Below are positions 49,188 through 58,263 of a stretch of DNA of 64,000 nucleotides, piece by piece. The translations under genes and the position numbers were made by a program. Each line of letters starts with the position of its first letter. Within the stretch, counting starts at the first letter, position 1. The DNA is from CAVPMW01 sp963706515. GTDB lineage: Bacteria > Chloroflexota > Anaerolineae > Anaerolineales > UBA4823. Below the pieces are notes generated by a model. That model saw nothing but the letters and a program-made list of their open reading frames with translations. It ran no database searches and was not told where the DNA came from. The stretch covers positions 186,001 through 250,000 of the forward strand of contig CAVPMW010000008.1 of the NCBI GenBank assembly GCA_963706515.1, given 5' to 3'.

Positions 49188-50606
49188 ACTTTACGGCTGG
49201 CACCCCTGAGGCGTGCGGGCAGAATTCCTTCCATATTCCGGTATTTTGCGACGGTACGCCGGGCTACCTCGTACCCTTGCAGGTTTAGCTGCCGGGCAAT
49301 CTGCGTATCGCTCAAGGGCTTGAGCTCGTTGGCTACGATCTGGCGGAGTGCCGTGCGGACGTGCAGACTGCGGTCGAACATGCGCGACATTGGAATGATC
49401 CTGCCGTTTGGCAGCTGGACAGACTTACCAGATACCGCCCGCGATATCGTTGAACTCGTGCACCTCCAGCTCACCGGCAAGGCTGGCGCGGGTGTATGGA
49501 AATAGATATGCGTCCCCGTGAAGGATAAACTGGCGTTGTAGCACTACCATCCGCTGCATCAAGCGTACCATGGTATGGTCTCGTTGTTGTAAGCATTTTA
49601 CCAGCAGTGTGGCGCTTTCCAGGTCGGATTGCCACTGCTCGGTTTTTTCGGCTGGCGCTTCGCTGACTGCCTGGCGGAATAGAGTATTGATGTGCAGCCG
49701 GCCCGCATAGGGTGAAATCACTTCCACAACCAGCGGTGTATTTGTTTTATCGTTCAGACAGGTAATGATCGCGTCCGGAGAAGGATAATTCGGATCGGAG
49801 CGGGTGTTGTGCCGGATGCCGCCCCAATGCCCGCGAGCCGGGTAGGGGTTTAAATTTTCACTTATCCAGTGGGCAGTCTCCTGGGCTTTACCGGTTGAGA
49901 TTCCCAGCCGTCGCCCCAGCTCAGGATAGGCGTGCCGGGAGAGCAGGTCCATCCCCTCTTGGATCGCCCTTCGCGCCATCTCTGGGACGCGGTTCGATTC
50001 GGAGAGAATCTCGAGCTGTACCAACAGGGCTTCCTGGGGTGTGGGCGAGCCCACGCCAGCCGGCTCAGCGTGCTGGATGAGATTCAAGATGCGCTCCAGC
50101 CGGGCGATACGCACATGGTGGTAGAGGGCGATCTCAGCCAGGGGAATGGATAACAAGCCGTCATCATCCAGGCTGGTAAGGATATGTGCTGCCAGCAGGC
50201 GATCTTCAGGCTCTAATTCTGAGGCAATCTGGCGTAGGATGAAGCTGGGCAGGTCCTCCGAAGCGGCAGTCCATTCTTCGTCCGGCAAATCGTCTACAGA
50301 TATCCGCCTGTCATACACCCCGAAATCAGTCCGCGGAGAGATAAAGACAATAGGTTCCTGTGAAGAGTCACCCATGCTCTGGCTGCAAACCGGGCAGATC
50401 GAATTGCCTGGAAGCGGGCGATGGCAGTGAGGGCAGTGGGCTTCCTCGCTGAGCTCCAGGGCCGGGTTGCGCGCCAGCTCTGCATCGATCTTCTGCCCCA
50501 GCTCTACCGAGCTGAGCTCGAGCAAGGTCATCGTCTGTGCCAGGTGAGCGGTCGTAATCGGGCGCTGCGATTGAAGAGCGGCTTGAGATTGGGATTGGAC
50601 GATCAT
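49184..50606 (-). CDS. rpoN: RNA polymerase sigma-54 factor with zinc-ribbon-like insert, one frameshift
   Basis: The start at 50606 gives a Gln-rich region I (SQAALQSQRPITTAHLAQTM, LLELSSVELGQKI). Residues about 58-76 contain CPHCHRPLPGNSICPVC, a CX2C-X9-CX2C pattern not part of classical RpoN. The core-binding part follows (LPSFILRQIASELEPEDRLL, ILTSLDDDGLL). A shift near 49440 (SLAGELEVHEFNDIAGGIW to the frame with SRAVSGKSVQLPNGRI) brings in the DNA-binding C terminus, whose RpoN box reads ARRTVAKYRNME (consensus ARRTVAKYRE). About 474 residues in total. It directs RNA polymerase to -24/-12 promoters. Upstream lies a sigma-54 promoter, so it is probably autoregulated. Confidence 0.9.
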
Positions 50607-50641
50607 AAGCCTACCTGATCCTTAGGATATTCTATCATGTT

Positions 50642-50657
50642 GCAAGATGTGTGCCAT
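50642..50657 (-). promoter_or_regulatory. rpoN: Sigma-54 (-24/-12) promoter in front of rpoN
   Basis: The - strand reads TGGCACA-CATC-TTGCA, matching TGGCACR-N4-TTGCW with correct spacing of GG and GC. The transcription start would be near 50631, about 25 bases before the rpoN start at 50606. This implies positive autoregulation. Confidence 0.75.
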
Positions 50658-50865
50658 GCATGCCAGCCTGCGTTCCGTAGCCGGCGGCAATATGCCGCTG
50701 GAATCCAATCCCAAAAGGAGCGTGGTCAGCCAGACCCGGTCGTCCTTCTCTTGAATGCTTTCTTGCCCTGTGTATTAACACGAAAAGATTGTGCTAAAAT
50801 TATTAGAAACAGCTGAAACCTACCGGATAAAACTGCACTCAATCCAAACAAAAGGATCTGCATCC

Positions 50866-51828
50866 ATGCTTCGAACACCCCTGATCTATTTGTCCAAAGC
50901 TGATTGGGCTCGCAATATCGTAACCCGCTGGCCGGTAGCCTGGAGGGTAGCCTCACGTTTCGTTGCTGGCGACCATCTTGAAGATGCCGTCCGCGCGATC
51001 CAGGCGCTAAATGATCACGGGATCAATGCGACGCTGGACCACCTGGGCGAGCACACGACCACCGAGCAGGAAGCCCGCCAGGCGTGCAACGAGGTCAGCA
51101 ATATATTGGACGTCATCCAGCACAATGGGCTGCGCGCCAATGTATCCATTAAATTGTCGCAGATTGGCTTGAACCTCGACATGGAGCTGTGTGCAGATAA
51201 CCTGGAGTGCATCCTGGCAAAAGCCAAGTCACTGGGGAATTTTGTCCGTATAGATATGGAAGACTCGCCTCGGGTGGATAAAACTCTGGAGCTGTACTGG
51301 ATGATGCGCGGGGTCAATGGCCTGGATAATACTGGCGTGGTGCTGCAGTCTTACCTGTACCGGACTGAGGCTGATCTGAAAGCGGTGCTCGGCAAAGGTG
51401 GGCGAGTGCGCCTGTGCAAGGGGGCCTATAAAGAGCCTGCTGAGGTAGCTTACCCCAAGAAAGCCGACGTGGATGCCAGCTATGACCATCTCGCCCGGCT
51501 ATTAATTGAAGGTGCGCTGGAAATGGGTTGCCCAACTCTGAGCGAGGATGGGCGCGTCCCTCCCATTCCAGCGATCGCTTCGCACGATGAGCGCCGGATC
51601 GAGTTTGCCAGGAATCTGGCGATGCAGCTCGGCCTACCCAAACAGGCGATCGAATTTCAAATGCTGTACGGAATCCGGCGAGATATCCAGGAGCAGCTGG
51701 TTGGGGATGGTTACCCGGTGCGCGTCTACGTCCCCTATGGGACCGAGTGGTATCCTTATTTTGTGCGCCGCCTTGCTGAACGCCCCGCAAACATCTGGTT
51801 TTTCGTCTCAAATTTCTTCAAAAATTAG
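50866..51828 (+). CDS. Proline dehydrogenase (monofunctional)
   Basis: 320 residues from ATG 50866 with aaggat about 10 bases before. The beta/alpha barrel of FAD-dependent proline dehydrogenase is clear: INATLDHLGEHTTTEQEARQ, NVSIKLSQIGLNLD, FVRIDMEDSPRVD, LQSYLYRTEADL, RVRLCKGAYKEPAEVAYPKK, IASHDERRIEFAR, FQMLYGIRRD and VRVYVPYGTEWYPYFVRRLAERPAN (the last shown in part; YFVRRLAERP carries the two Arg that bind substrate carboxylate). It oxidises proline to pyrroline-5-carboxylate. It lacks the second, dehydrogenase half of PutA. It is divergent from rpoN and stands alone before a strong hairpin. Confidence 0.94.
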   Translation: MLRTPLIYLSKADWARNIVTRWPVAWRVASRFVAGDHLEDAVRAIQALNDHGINATLDHLGEHTTTEQEARQACNEVSNILDVIQHNGLRANVSIKLSQIGLNLDMELCADNLECILAKAKSLGNFVRIDMEDSPRVDKTLELYWMMRGVNGLDNTGVVLQSYLYRTEADLKAVLGKGGRVRLCKGAYKEPAEVAYPKKADVDASYDHLARLLIEGALEMGCPTLSEDGRVPPIPAIASHDERRIEFARNLAMQLGLPKQAIEFQMLYGIRRDIQEQLVGDGYPVRVYVPYGTEWYPYFVRRLAERPANIWFFVSNFFKN

Positions 51829-51868
51829 GTCCGCTGACAGTTCAAGACACTGCTTACTCTAGGTTTCT

Positions 51869-51956
51869 ATCCGAAAATGGATGGGAGAACCGATTTAGTG
51901 GTGTGTGCGGCAAAGCCGCACACACCACTAAATCGGAACCCCTCATATTTTCGGAT
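51869..51956. terminator. Large nested inverted repeat after proline dehydrogenase
   Basis: A perfect 22-bp stem (51890-51911 with 51915-51936, loop aaa) lies inside outer arms atccgaaaat (51869-51878) and attttcggat (51947-51956). The T-rich right outer arm could serve termination. The ccgaaaa/ttttcgg outer arms resemble those of the hairpin at 59425-59478. Confidence 0.65.
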
Positions 51957-52078
51957 TGGTACTGAATACTTTCGGCAGGTTTACAGCAAGTTAATACCTG
52001 TTTAGAAGTGGCGCGGCGCGCCGGATTAAGAAATGGTTGTGGTATCATCTGCGGTTACTGGAGATTAGTTTCTAAATA

Positions 52079-52564
52079 ATGAGCAGTGAGCGCAGTCGTT
52101 TCCCAATTATCCCGGTTCTCCTGGTTGCACTAGGCATCTTGCTGATCGGCGGTGCAGCCATCGTTATTTTCGTCCCTGGGCTTGAGCTTTCGAATAAGCC
52201 TTCGACTGCTACGTCCGAGATGATCCCTTACCCGCAGATCAAGCGGGTGCCACTGGCAGATGCGAAAACCGCCTTCGATCAAGGCACGGCTATTTTTGTA
52301 GATGTGCGCGGCGATCCGTTCTACTCTCAGGAGCATATCCCCGGGGCTCTCTCTATCCCGGAGCGGGACCTGATTGCTAACCTGGATAAGCTCGATCCCC
52401 AGGCGTGGATCATCCTCTACTGTACCTGACCGAATGAAGAATCTTCCGCCCGTGTGGCGTCGATCCTGGTTGAAAATGGCTATCGAAACGTGACCCCGAT
52501 CCTGGGTGGTTTTCAGGAATGGATTAATGCCGGCTATCCATCGGAGTCTTCAACAGGAGGATGA
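52079..52564 (+). CDS. Membrane-anchored rhodanese-domain protein with in-frame TGA (possible selenoprotein)
   Basis: One N-terminal membrane helix (IPVLLVALGILLIGGAAIVI) precedes a rhodanese domain: VPLADAKTAFDQGTAIFVDV, then IPGALSIPERDL, the active loop ILYCT, then TGA at 52427-52429, and the frame continues PNEESSARVASILVENGYRN and GGFQEWINAGYPSE to the stop at 52562-52564. Many relatives have YCTCPNE here, so the TGA stands at a Cys position. The first Cys (catalytic) is intact. Reading the TGA as selenocysteine gives 161 residues; reading it as stop gives 116 without the C-terminal part of the fold. A simple TGC to TGA sequence error is the main alternative. It overlaps nothing and abuts the DinB gene. 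Confidence 0.75.
52447..52459 (+). other. Candidate bacterial SECIS hairpin downstream of the TGA
   Basis: cgcc (52447-52450) pairs with ggcg (52456-52459) around the loop cgtgt, whose second base is G. The loop begins 22 bases after the TGA, within the range seen in bacterial selenoprotein mRNAs. The stem is only 4 bp, so this could be chance. Confidence 0.25.
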
Positions 52565-53041
52565 ATGACTGAACTGCCCCAGTGGTTAGCTGAGCGCTTA
52601 CATGCGGAATGCGAAAAAACGGTGGAATTCTTTACCGCCTTGCCGGAAGCTGCCTGGCAGGTACAGATTTATTCGGAGGGAACCTGCTGGAAAATCGCTC
52701 AAGTGTTAGGACACTTTGTGACCACCGAGCGAGCTTTATCCCGCCTGATCGAGAATATCCGCCAGGGTGGTCCGGGTGCCCCGCCAGATTTTGACATTAA
52801 CCGCTATAATGAGAGCCAGCTGCTCAAGCTGGGTGAGCGCCCGGTTGTCGACCTGCTCGACCAGTTCAAGCAGCTCCGCCAGGAAAACATCGATCGTGTG
52901 GCTGGAATGCAGCCTGCCGAATTGACCCTTAATGGCAGGCATCCATTCCTAGGCGAAGCTTCCCTCGAGGAGATCATTAAGATGATCTACCGCCACAACC
53001 AGATCCACCAGCGAGAGATCCGCAAGGTATTGGCTGGATAA
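52565..53041 (+). CDS. DinB-like (four-helix, putative metal-dependent) protein
   Basis: 158 residues. The four-helix DinB/YfiT pattern is visible: CWKIAQVLGHFVTTERALSR with a first His, and the C-terminal RHNQIHQREIRKVL with two His spaced as metal ligands. Members are thiol or metal-dependent transferases or of unknown role. The ATG follows immediately after the stop of the rhodanese (TGA-ATG), with ggagg from the rhodanese 3' end as ribosome site, so the two are co-translated. Confidence 0.83.
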   Translation: MTELPQWLAERLHAECEKTVEFFTALPEAAWQVQIYSEGTCWKIAQVLGHFVTTERALSRLIENIRQGGPGAPPDFDINRYNESQLLKLGERPVVDLLDQFKQLRQENIDRVAGMQPAELTLNGRHPFLGEASLEEIIKMIYRHNQIHQREIRKVLAG

Positions 53042-53073
53042 GCTCGGGATCCAAATCTCCCTGGGCTAAACCC

Positions 53074-54016
53074 ATGTCTGGTCCTCCTGAAAACCAGCTC
53101 CCTAAGCCTGCTCATCCGTTAATATTATTCATCCAAATGATGCGCCCCTTCTTCCTTTTAGGAGGGGTACTGCTGTATGCCCTGGGAGCGGGGATTGCGC
53201 GTTACCTTGGAACGCACATCGTATGGGATATCTACCTCCTCGGTCAAATCTTCGTTACCACATTACAGCTCAGCACGCATTTTCTGAACGAATATTACGA
53301 TTCCCCGGCAGACCAGCAAAATCCGAACCGCACACCGTTCAATGGCGGGAGCGGGGCAGTCGGGGCGGGTAAGCTGCCCCGCCAGACGGCGCTGATTTCA
53401 GGATTGGTCATGCTGGCTGCGGTAGCCTCTCTCAGTGTCTTGATCATGTACCGCGTCCATCCCACGCCTGTCACTTACCTGATCATGCTCCTGGCGTTCT
53501 TTGGGGCAGTCTTCTACTCAGTCCCGCCGGTGCGCCTGGAATTCCTCCGGGTACGGTGAGCTGACCACTTCGCTGATGACGGGCTTTCTGCTGCCTGCCT
53601 TCGCGTTTTCACTGCAAACCGGCGAACTGCACCGCTTGCTGGCGATGGTCGGGTTCCCCCTGGTCGCGCTGCACTTTGCCATGCTGATCGCCTTCGAGAT
53701 GCCGGATTATGGCAGCGATCTGAAATATGGCAAGCGCACGATCCTGGTCCGTATGGGCTGGAAAAATGGTATGACCCTGCATAATATTCTGATCATCAGC
53801 GCTTACCTGCTGCTGATCCTGGCTGCATCCCTGGGTCTGCCGCTGGCTATCGTCCTGCCGGCTTTCCTGCCTTTGCCTCTCGGGCTGCTTGAGATCTGGC
53901 AGATGCACCAGATTGCCCAGGGTCGCCGCCCGAACTGGCGTGCCTTGGGGATTAACGCGGTTATCCTGTTCGGAGCCACCGCTTATCTGCTGGCATTCAC
54001 TTTTTGGACGCGCTAG
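53074..54016 (+). CDS. UbiA-family prenyltransferase, one frameshift
   Basis: An integral membrane protein of about 313 residues. The first Asp-rich-type motif is NEYYDSPADQQNPNRTPF (residues about 72-89). The second conserved region MPDYGSDLKYGKRTILVRMG carries the MenA-like DxxxDxxxGKRT pattern. A shift near 53555 (PPVRLEFLRV to SGYGELTTSLMTGFLLP) splits it into two frames. It transfers a prenyl chain to an aromatic or similar acceptor; the family includes menaquinone synthesis (MenA). Downstream of DinB with a 32-base gap. Confidence 0.85.
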
Positions 54017-54025
54017 GTCCCTGCC

Positions 54026-55259
54026 GTGCCTGAGTTCTTGAATTTGCTGCCTCCTGCACAAGCCCTGGAGCGATTGCTCTCTCATCTACCTGTGAGCACC
54101 AGGGTGGAAGAGATAGATAGCGCCGCTGCTCTAGGACGGGTGACCGCCCAGCCGGTGGTGGCTGCACAACCCTTGCCGGGGTTCCGCCGCGCCACGGTCG
54201 ATGGATATGCCCTGCAGGCGGCTGCGACCTTCGGCGCCAATGAATTGCTGCCAGCGTACCTCGAGCTCGTGGGAGAAGTTAGCATGGGGAGCGCTCCCAC
54301 CATCCAAACCAGCGTCGCGCAATGCGCCCTGATCCACACAGGCGGGATGCTGCCCGCTGGAGCGGACTGCAGTGGTGATGCTGGAGCATACTCAGGCCGC
54401 GCGCCCTGGTGAGATTGAAGTCATGCGCGCAGTTGCACCGGGTGAAAATGTCCTGCAAGTGGGTGAGGATGTCCGGGTCGGGCAGGAGGTGATCCCGGCT
54501 GGAACTCGCCTGCGACCGGCAGAGATCGGCGGGTTGATGGCTTTGGGGATTTCCCGGATCAACGTCGCCCGCAAACCGCAGGTTGGCATCCTGTCTTCCG
54601 GAGATGAAGTCGTTGCCCCGGACCAGGCGCTCCAGCCTGGGCAGGTGCACGATGTTAACGCTTATTCCTTGAGCAGCCTCGTCGAGCAAGCGGGAGGCGA
54701 GCCGCGCCGGTATGGGATCATCCCCGACCGCGCCGACCTGCTCCTTCAGGCTGCACAAGAGAGCCTCGCCGAATGCGAGCTGCTAGCCATCACTGCCGGG
54801 TCTTCTGCCTCCGCCCGCGACTTGACCGCGCAGGTGATCAACGACCTGGGCAGCCCGGGAGTGCTGGTACACGGGGTCAATGTCCGCCCTGGTAAACCGA
54901 CTATCCTGGGGGTATGCGGCGGTAAGCCGGTGATCGGCCTGCCGGGAAACCCGGTCTCCGCCCTGGTCATCGCCCAGCTCTTCGTTGTTCCGGTCGTTGA
55001 GGCTTTGCTCGGCCTTCAGCATCCCCGCCCCAGAGCACAGGTCGCTGCGCGCCTTGCGCTCAATTTGAATTCCCAGGCAGGGAGGGAGGATTGGGTTGCA
55101 GTCCGCCTCGTGCCGGATGAGAGCGGCTATCGCGCGGAGCCGGTCTTCGGTCAGAGCAACCTGATCTTCACCCTGGCGCGGGCAGATGGGCTGCTCCGAA
55201 TCCCTCCGGATGCTACCGGTCTCTCTGCCGGCACCCAGGTAGATGTAGAATTGATGTGA
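54026..55259 (+). CDS. moeA: Molybdopterin molybdenumtransferase MoeA, one frameshift
   Basis: GTG start at 54026, 9 bases after the UbiA stop. About 410 residues with a shift near 54372 (GMLPAGADC to VVMLEHTQA). MoeA motifs: FRRATVDGYAL, ENVLQVGEDVRVGQEVIPAG, VGILSSGDEVV, DVNAYSLSSLVEQAGGEP, ITAGSSASARD, HGVNVRPGKPTILG and GLPGNPVSALV. It inserts molybdate (or tungstate) into adenylated molybdopterin. Family members usually have GG(T/S)SxG-D in the catalytic loop; here it is TAGSSASARD. Its end overlaps the ACT-domain gene. Confidence 0.9.
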
Positions 55260-55663
55260 TGGACGAAGAAGCTCTACCACCCAGCTATTCCCTCGAGCTT
55301 TTAGCGGAGTGCTACGCGGTCTGCCGCCTGCCCGGTGACGCAGCCCAACCGGATTGGGCTGGAGCCGGACCTTTACTCGTGCTCGCCTGGCGCGAGGAAG
55401 AATTCAGCCTGGTCTGTCTGGAGCGCTACGTCCCACCAGTGGTAAAAGCGGAGCGCGGTTGGCGGGTGCTGCAGGTCGCTGGCACGCTGGATTTCAGCCA
55501 GGTGGGGGTTTTAGCCGCGTTACTGCAGCCCCTCGCAGCGGCTGGGATCAGCGTATTTACCATCTCTACCTTCGATACCGACCTGATCCTGGTCAAGGAG
55601 GCTCTGCTCGAGCGAGCGATCCAGGCCCTGGAGAGCGCCGGGCATGCAGTCTACCCAAGGTAG
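55259..55663 (+). CDS. ACT-domain protein (amino-acid sensor type)
   Basis: 134 residues from ATG 55259, whose A is the last base of the moeA stop. Two ACT-like halves: FSLVCLERYVPPVVKAERGW and the C-terminal GVLAALLQPLAAAGISVFTI followed by STFDTDLILVKEALLERAIQ, typical of the ACT_7/CASTOR-like family. Such small proteins bind amino acids or other ligands; role with molybdopterin genes unknown. Confidence 0.8.
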   Translation: MDEEALPPSYSLELLAECYAVCRLPGDAAQPDWAGAGPLLVLAWREEEFSLVCLERYVPPVVKAERGWRVLQVAGTLDFSQVGVLAALLQPLAAAGISVFTISTFDTDLILVKEALLERAIQALESAGHAVYPR

Positions 55664-55700
55664 CCATCCGGCGACCGGGTCGCAAGATTTCACGAATGGA

Positions 55701-55787
55701 CCTGCAGCCAGGATGAAGTACAATCCATCTGGATAGATATGCAATCCACCAGGATAAAATTCACCCCATCAGGATAAAATCCATCCC
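55701..55787 (+). repeat. Short 20-bp tandem repeats before the MoeA-PBP gene
   Basis: Four imperfect units of 20-21 bases (55701, 55721, 55742, 55762) with consensus near caatccaycaggataaaatt, and a fifth decayed unit (55782) that contains the start codon at 55788. They supply repeated agga-like sequences upstream of the gene. Confidence 0.65.
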
Positions 55788-57792
55788 ATGGAAGGACCTG
55801 AATCTGTCTACCTCCACGATATCCCATTAGAAGCTGCGCTGGACAGGCTGGCATCTGCCTTACAGGAAGCTAACCTGGGGGGGCGCCTCGGAGCTGAAAC
55901 GCTGCCTTTGGATGAAAATGTCCTGGGCCGTGTGCTGGCAGAGCCGGTCTTTGCCAGGCTTTCCTCGCCGCATTATCACGCCTCGGCAATGGATGGATTC
56001 GCAGTCCGCTCCGCCGAGACTGCCGGCGCTCAGCTCACCGCGCCGCTCACCCTTTCCTGCGATTTAGCGGTTAAACTGCCAGGCCGCTTACCTGGATACA
56101 GGCGATCCCCTGCCCCCCTGGGCAGATGCCGTCATCCCCATCGAAAACGTCGAGCCTTTAGACGGCTCCGGGGGGGTCTCGATCGACCCCCGCCGCCCGG
56201 CAGCGATCCGCATCCGCGCCGCGGTAGTCCCCTGGAGCTACGTGCGCCCGATGGGTGAGGATATGGTCGCCACCCAGCTGGTGCTGCCTGCAGGTCACAC
56301 CTTGCGCCCGGTTGACCTGGGAGCTTTAGCCGGCGCAGGGCACGACCGGGTGAGCGTCGCCCGGCGCCCGCGTGTGGCGATCCTGCCTACCGGCAGCGAG
56401 CTGGTTCCTCTTGGAGCGCCGGTCTCACCCGGGGATATTATCGAGTACAACTCTCTCGTCCTGGCCTCCCAGGTGAACCAGTGGGGCGGGCAGGCCAGCC
56501 GCCTGCCGATCACCCCGGATGATTTCCCCCTGATCTGCCAGCGAGTCCAGGAAGCAGCCGCCAGCCACGACCTGGTATTGATCAATGCCGGCTCTTCCGC
56601 TGGATCGGAGGATTTCACCGCACGCGTCGTCGCCAGCCTCGGGCGGCTGTTGGTGCACGGGGTCGCTGTTCGTCCGGGGCACCCGGTGATATTGGGCATG
56701 CTCGAGCGTCCCGGTCGAGGTGGTGATTCGCCCTACGTGCCGGTGATCGGTGTTCCGGGCTATCCGGTGTCGGCTGCTTTGACCGGCGAAATTTTCGTTG
56801 CCCCGCTCATTGCCCGCTGGCTGGGCCGCGAGGCGCCTGAGCCGCCGGTGATCAGGGCAACCTTGACCCGCAAAGTGACCTCTCCGCCCGGCGATGAGGA
56901 TTACCTGCGCGTCGTTGTTGGAAGGGTGGGCGAGAAGCTGCTGGCAGCGCCGCTCGCCCGCGGCTCCGGGGTAATCACCTCACTCGTCCGGGCGGATGGG
57001 ATCGCGATCCTGCCCGCAGGCACTCAGGGGATGCCAGCCGGAGCCGAGGTCGAGGTCCACCTGTACACACCGGTAGATCAGCTCGAAAGGACGATTTTTG
57101 CCATTGGTTCCCACGACATATCACTCGACCTGATGGCGCAGTACCTGGCAGCTCGCCGCCGGCGGCTAAGCTCGGCGAATGTGGGCAGCCAGGGTGGGCT
57201 GGTGGCACTGCGCCGCGGTGAAGCGCACCTGGCAGGCTCGCACTTGCTGGACCCTGCCAGCGGTGAGTACAACCTCAGCTACCTCCCCCAGTATTTACCG
57301 GGTGTGCCCGTGCACTTGATCACCCTGGTCTATCGCGAGCAGGGATTGATAGTCATTCGCGGAAACCCTCTCGGGATCCGCAGCCTGGAAGACCTCGCCA
57401 GACCGGGGATCAGGTTCGTCAACCGCCAGCGCGGTGCGGGGACCCGCGTGCTGTTGGATTACCACCTGACATTATTGAATATTGCGCCTGATTCAATCGT
57501 AGGCTACAATCAAGAGGAGTATACCCATCTGGCGGTCGCCGCGGCGGTTGCTTCCGGGCGGGCGGACTGCGGCCTGGGGATTGCTGCTGCCGCGATGGCA
57601 TTGGACCTGGATTTCGTCCCGCTTTTTCAGGAGCGCTACGACCTGGTGATTCCCAGCGAATATGCCGAGAGCTCGCTCCTGCAGCCTCTATTTGAAACGC
57701 TGGCGGACCCTGCCTACCGCCAGGCTGTCGCAGCCTTGCCCGGCTACGACGTCCGTGAAATGGGTGCCATTAAAGCCAGGCAGGAAGGGTAG
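55788..57792 (+). CDS. MoeA fused to a periplasmic-binding-like domain (molybdopterin biosynthesis), one frameshift
   Basis: ATG 55788. The first frame gives HASAMDGFAVRS; a shift near 56095 joins GDPLPPWADAVIPIENVEPL and the rest to 57792, about 667 residues. MoeA part (1-415): VRPMGEDMVATQLVLPAGHT, VAILPTGSELVPLG, NAGSSAGSEDFTA, VHGVAVRPGHPVILGM and GVPGYPVSAALTGE. The C-terminal 230 residues are a PBP-like domain (FAIGSHDISLDLMAQYLAAR, GSQGGLVALRRGEAHLAGSH, FVNRQRGAGTRVLLDYHL), as in MoeA-LysR-type fusions of archaea and some bacteria, which may sense molybdate or tungstate. A second MoeA beside the first suggests division of labour, for example Mo versus W. Confidence 0.88.
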
Positions 57793-57802
57793 TTGAGCAA
57801 AC

Positions 57803-58177
57803 GTGGACAGCGCATTGGTTATTGATGACAACCGTGAGACGGCAGATATGCTCTGCCGGATGCTGGAATACCTGGGACTGCGCGCCCAACCCGCATACGG
57901 CCCCCGGGCTGCGCTGATGGAAGTCAGCCAGGAAGTCCCTAAGGTGATCTTGCTGGATATCAGCATGCCCGGGATCGATGGCTTCGAAGTGATGGCCTTT
58001 CTATCCCGAGACCCGCGCCTGGCGCAGGTCCCTATCATTGTCGTGACAACTGACGACCAGGAAGAAACTCGCCTGCGTTCCGAGCAAGCTGGCGCCCTGG
58101 ACGTCCTGGTCAAGCCTATTTCAGTAGCCTCCATCGAAGAATCCCTGCGCAAACACAATCTGATAAACCCAGAATAG
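57803..58177 (+). CDS. Single-domain response regulator
   Basis: 124 residues from GTG 57803, 10 bases after the previous stop. Acidic pair in LVIDDNRETADML, phospho-acceptor Asp in VILLDISMPGIDGFE, Thr in IIVVTTDD and Lys in DVLVKPISV. No output domain, so it works through protein contact, like CheY or DivK. The partner kinase is not in the immediate operon. Confidence 0.92.
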   Translation: MDSALVIDDNRETADMLCRMLEYLGLRAQPAYGPRAALMEVSQEVPKVILLDISMPGIDGFEVMAFLSRDPRLAQVPIIVVTTDDQEETRLRSEQAGALDVLVKPISVASIEESLRKHNLINPE

Positions 58178-58181
58178 TAGT

Positions 58182-58225
58182 TACGCAGTTGAAGGAGGAA
58201 AGGCAATTCCTCAGCGAACTGCGTA
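58182..58225 (+). other. Hairpin between receiver and peroxiredoxin genes
   Basis: tacgcagtt (58182-58190) pairs perfectly with aactgcgta (58217-58225), with an inner gagga/tcctc stem. It lies after the receiver stop. No T run follows; terminator or leader structure. Confidence 0.5.
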
Positions 58226-58263
58226 TATCCTAAATAGGTAAAGTACCCAGAAAGGAGATATCG

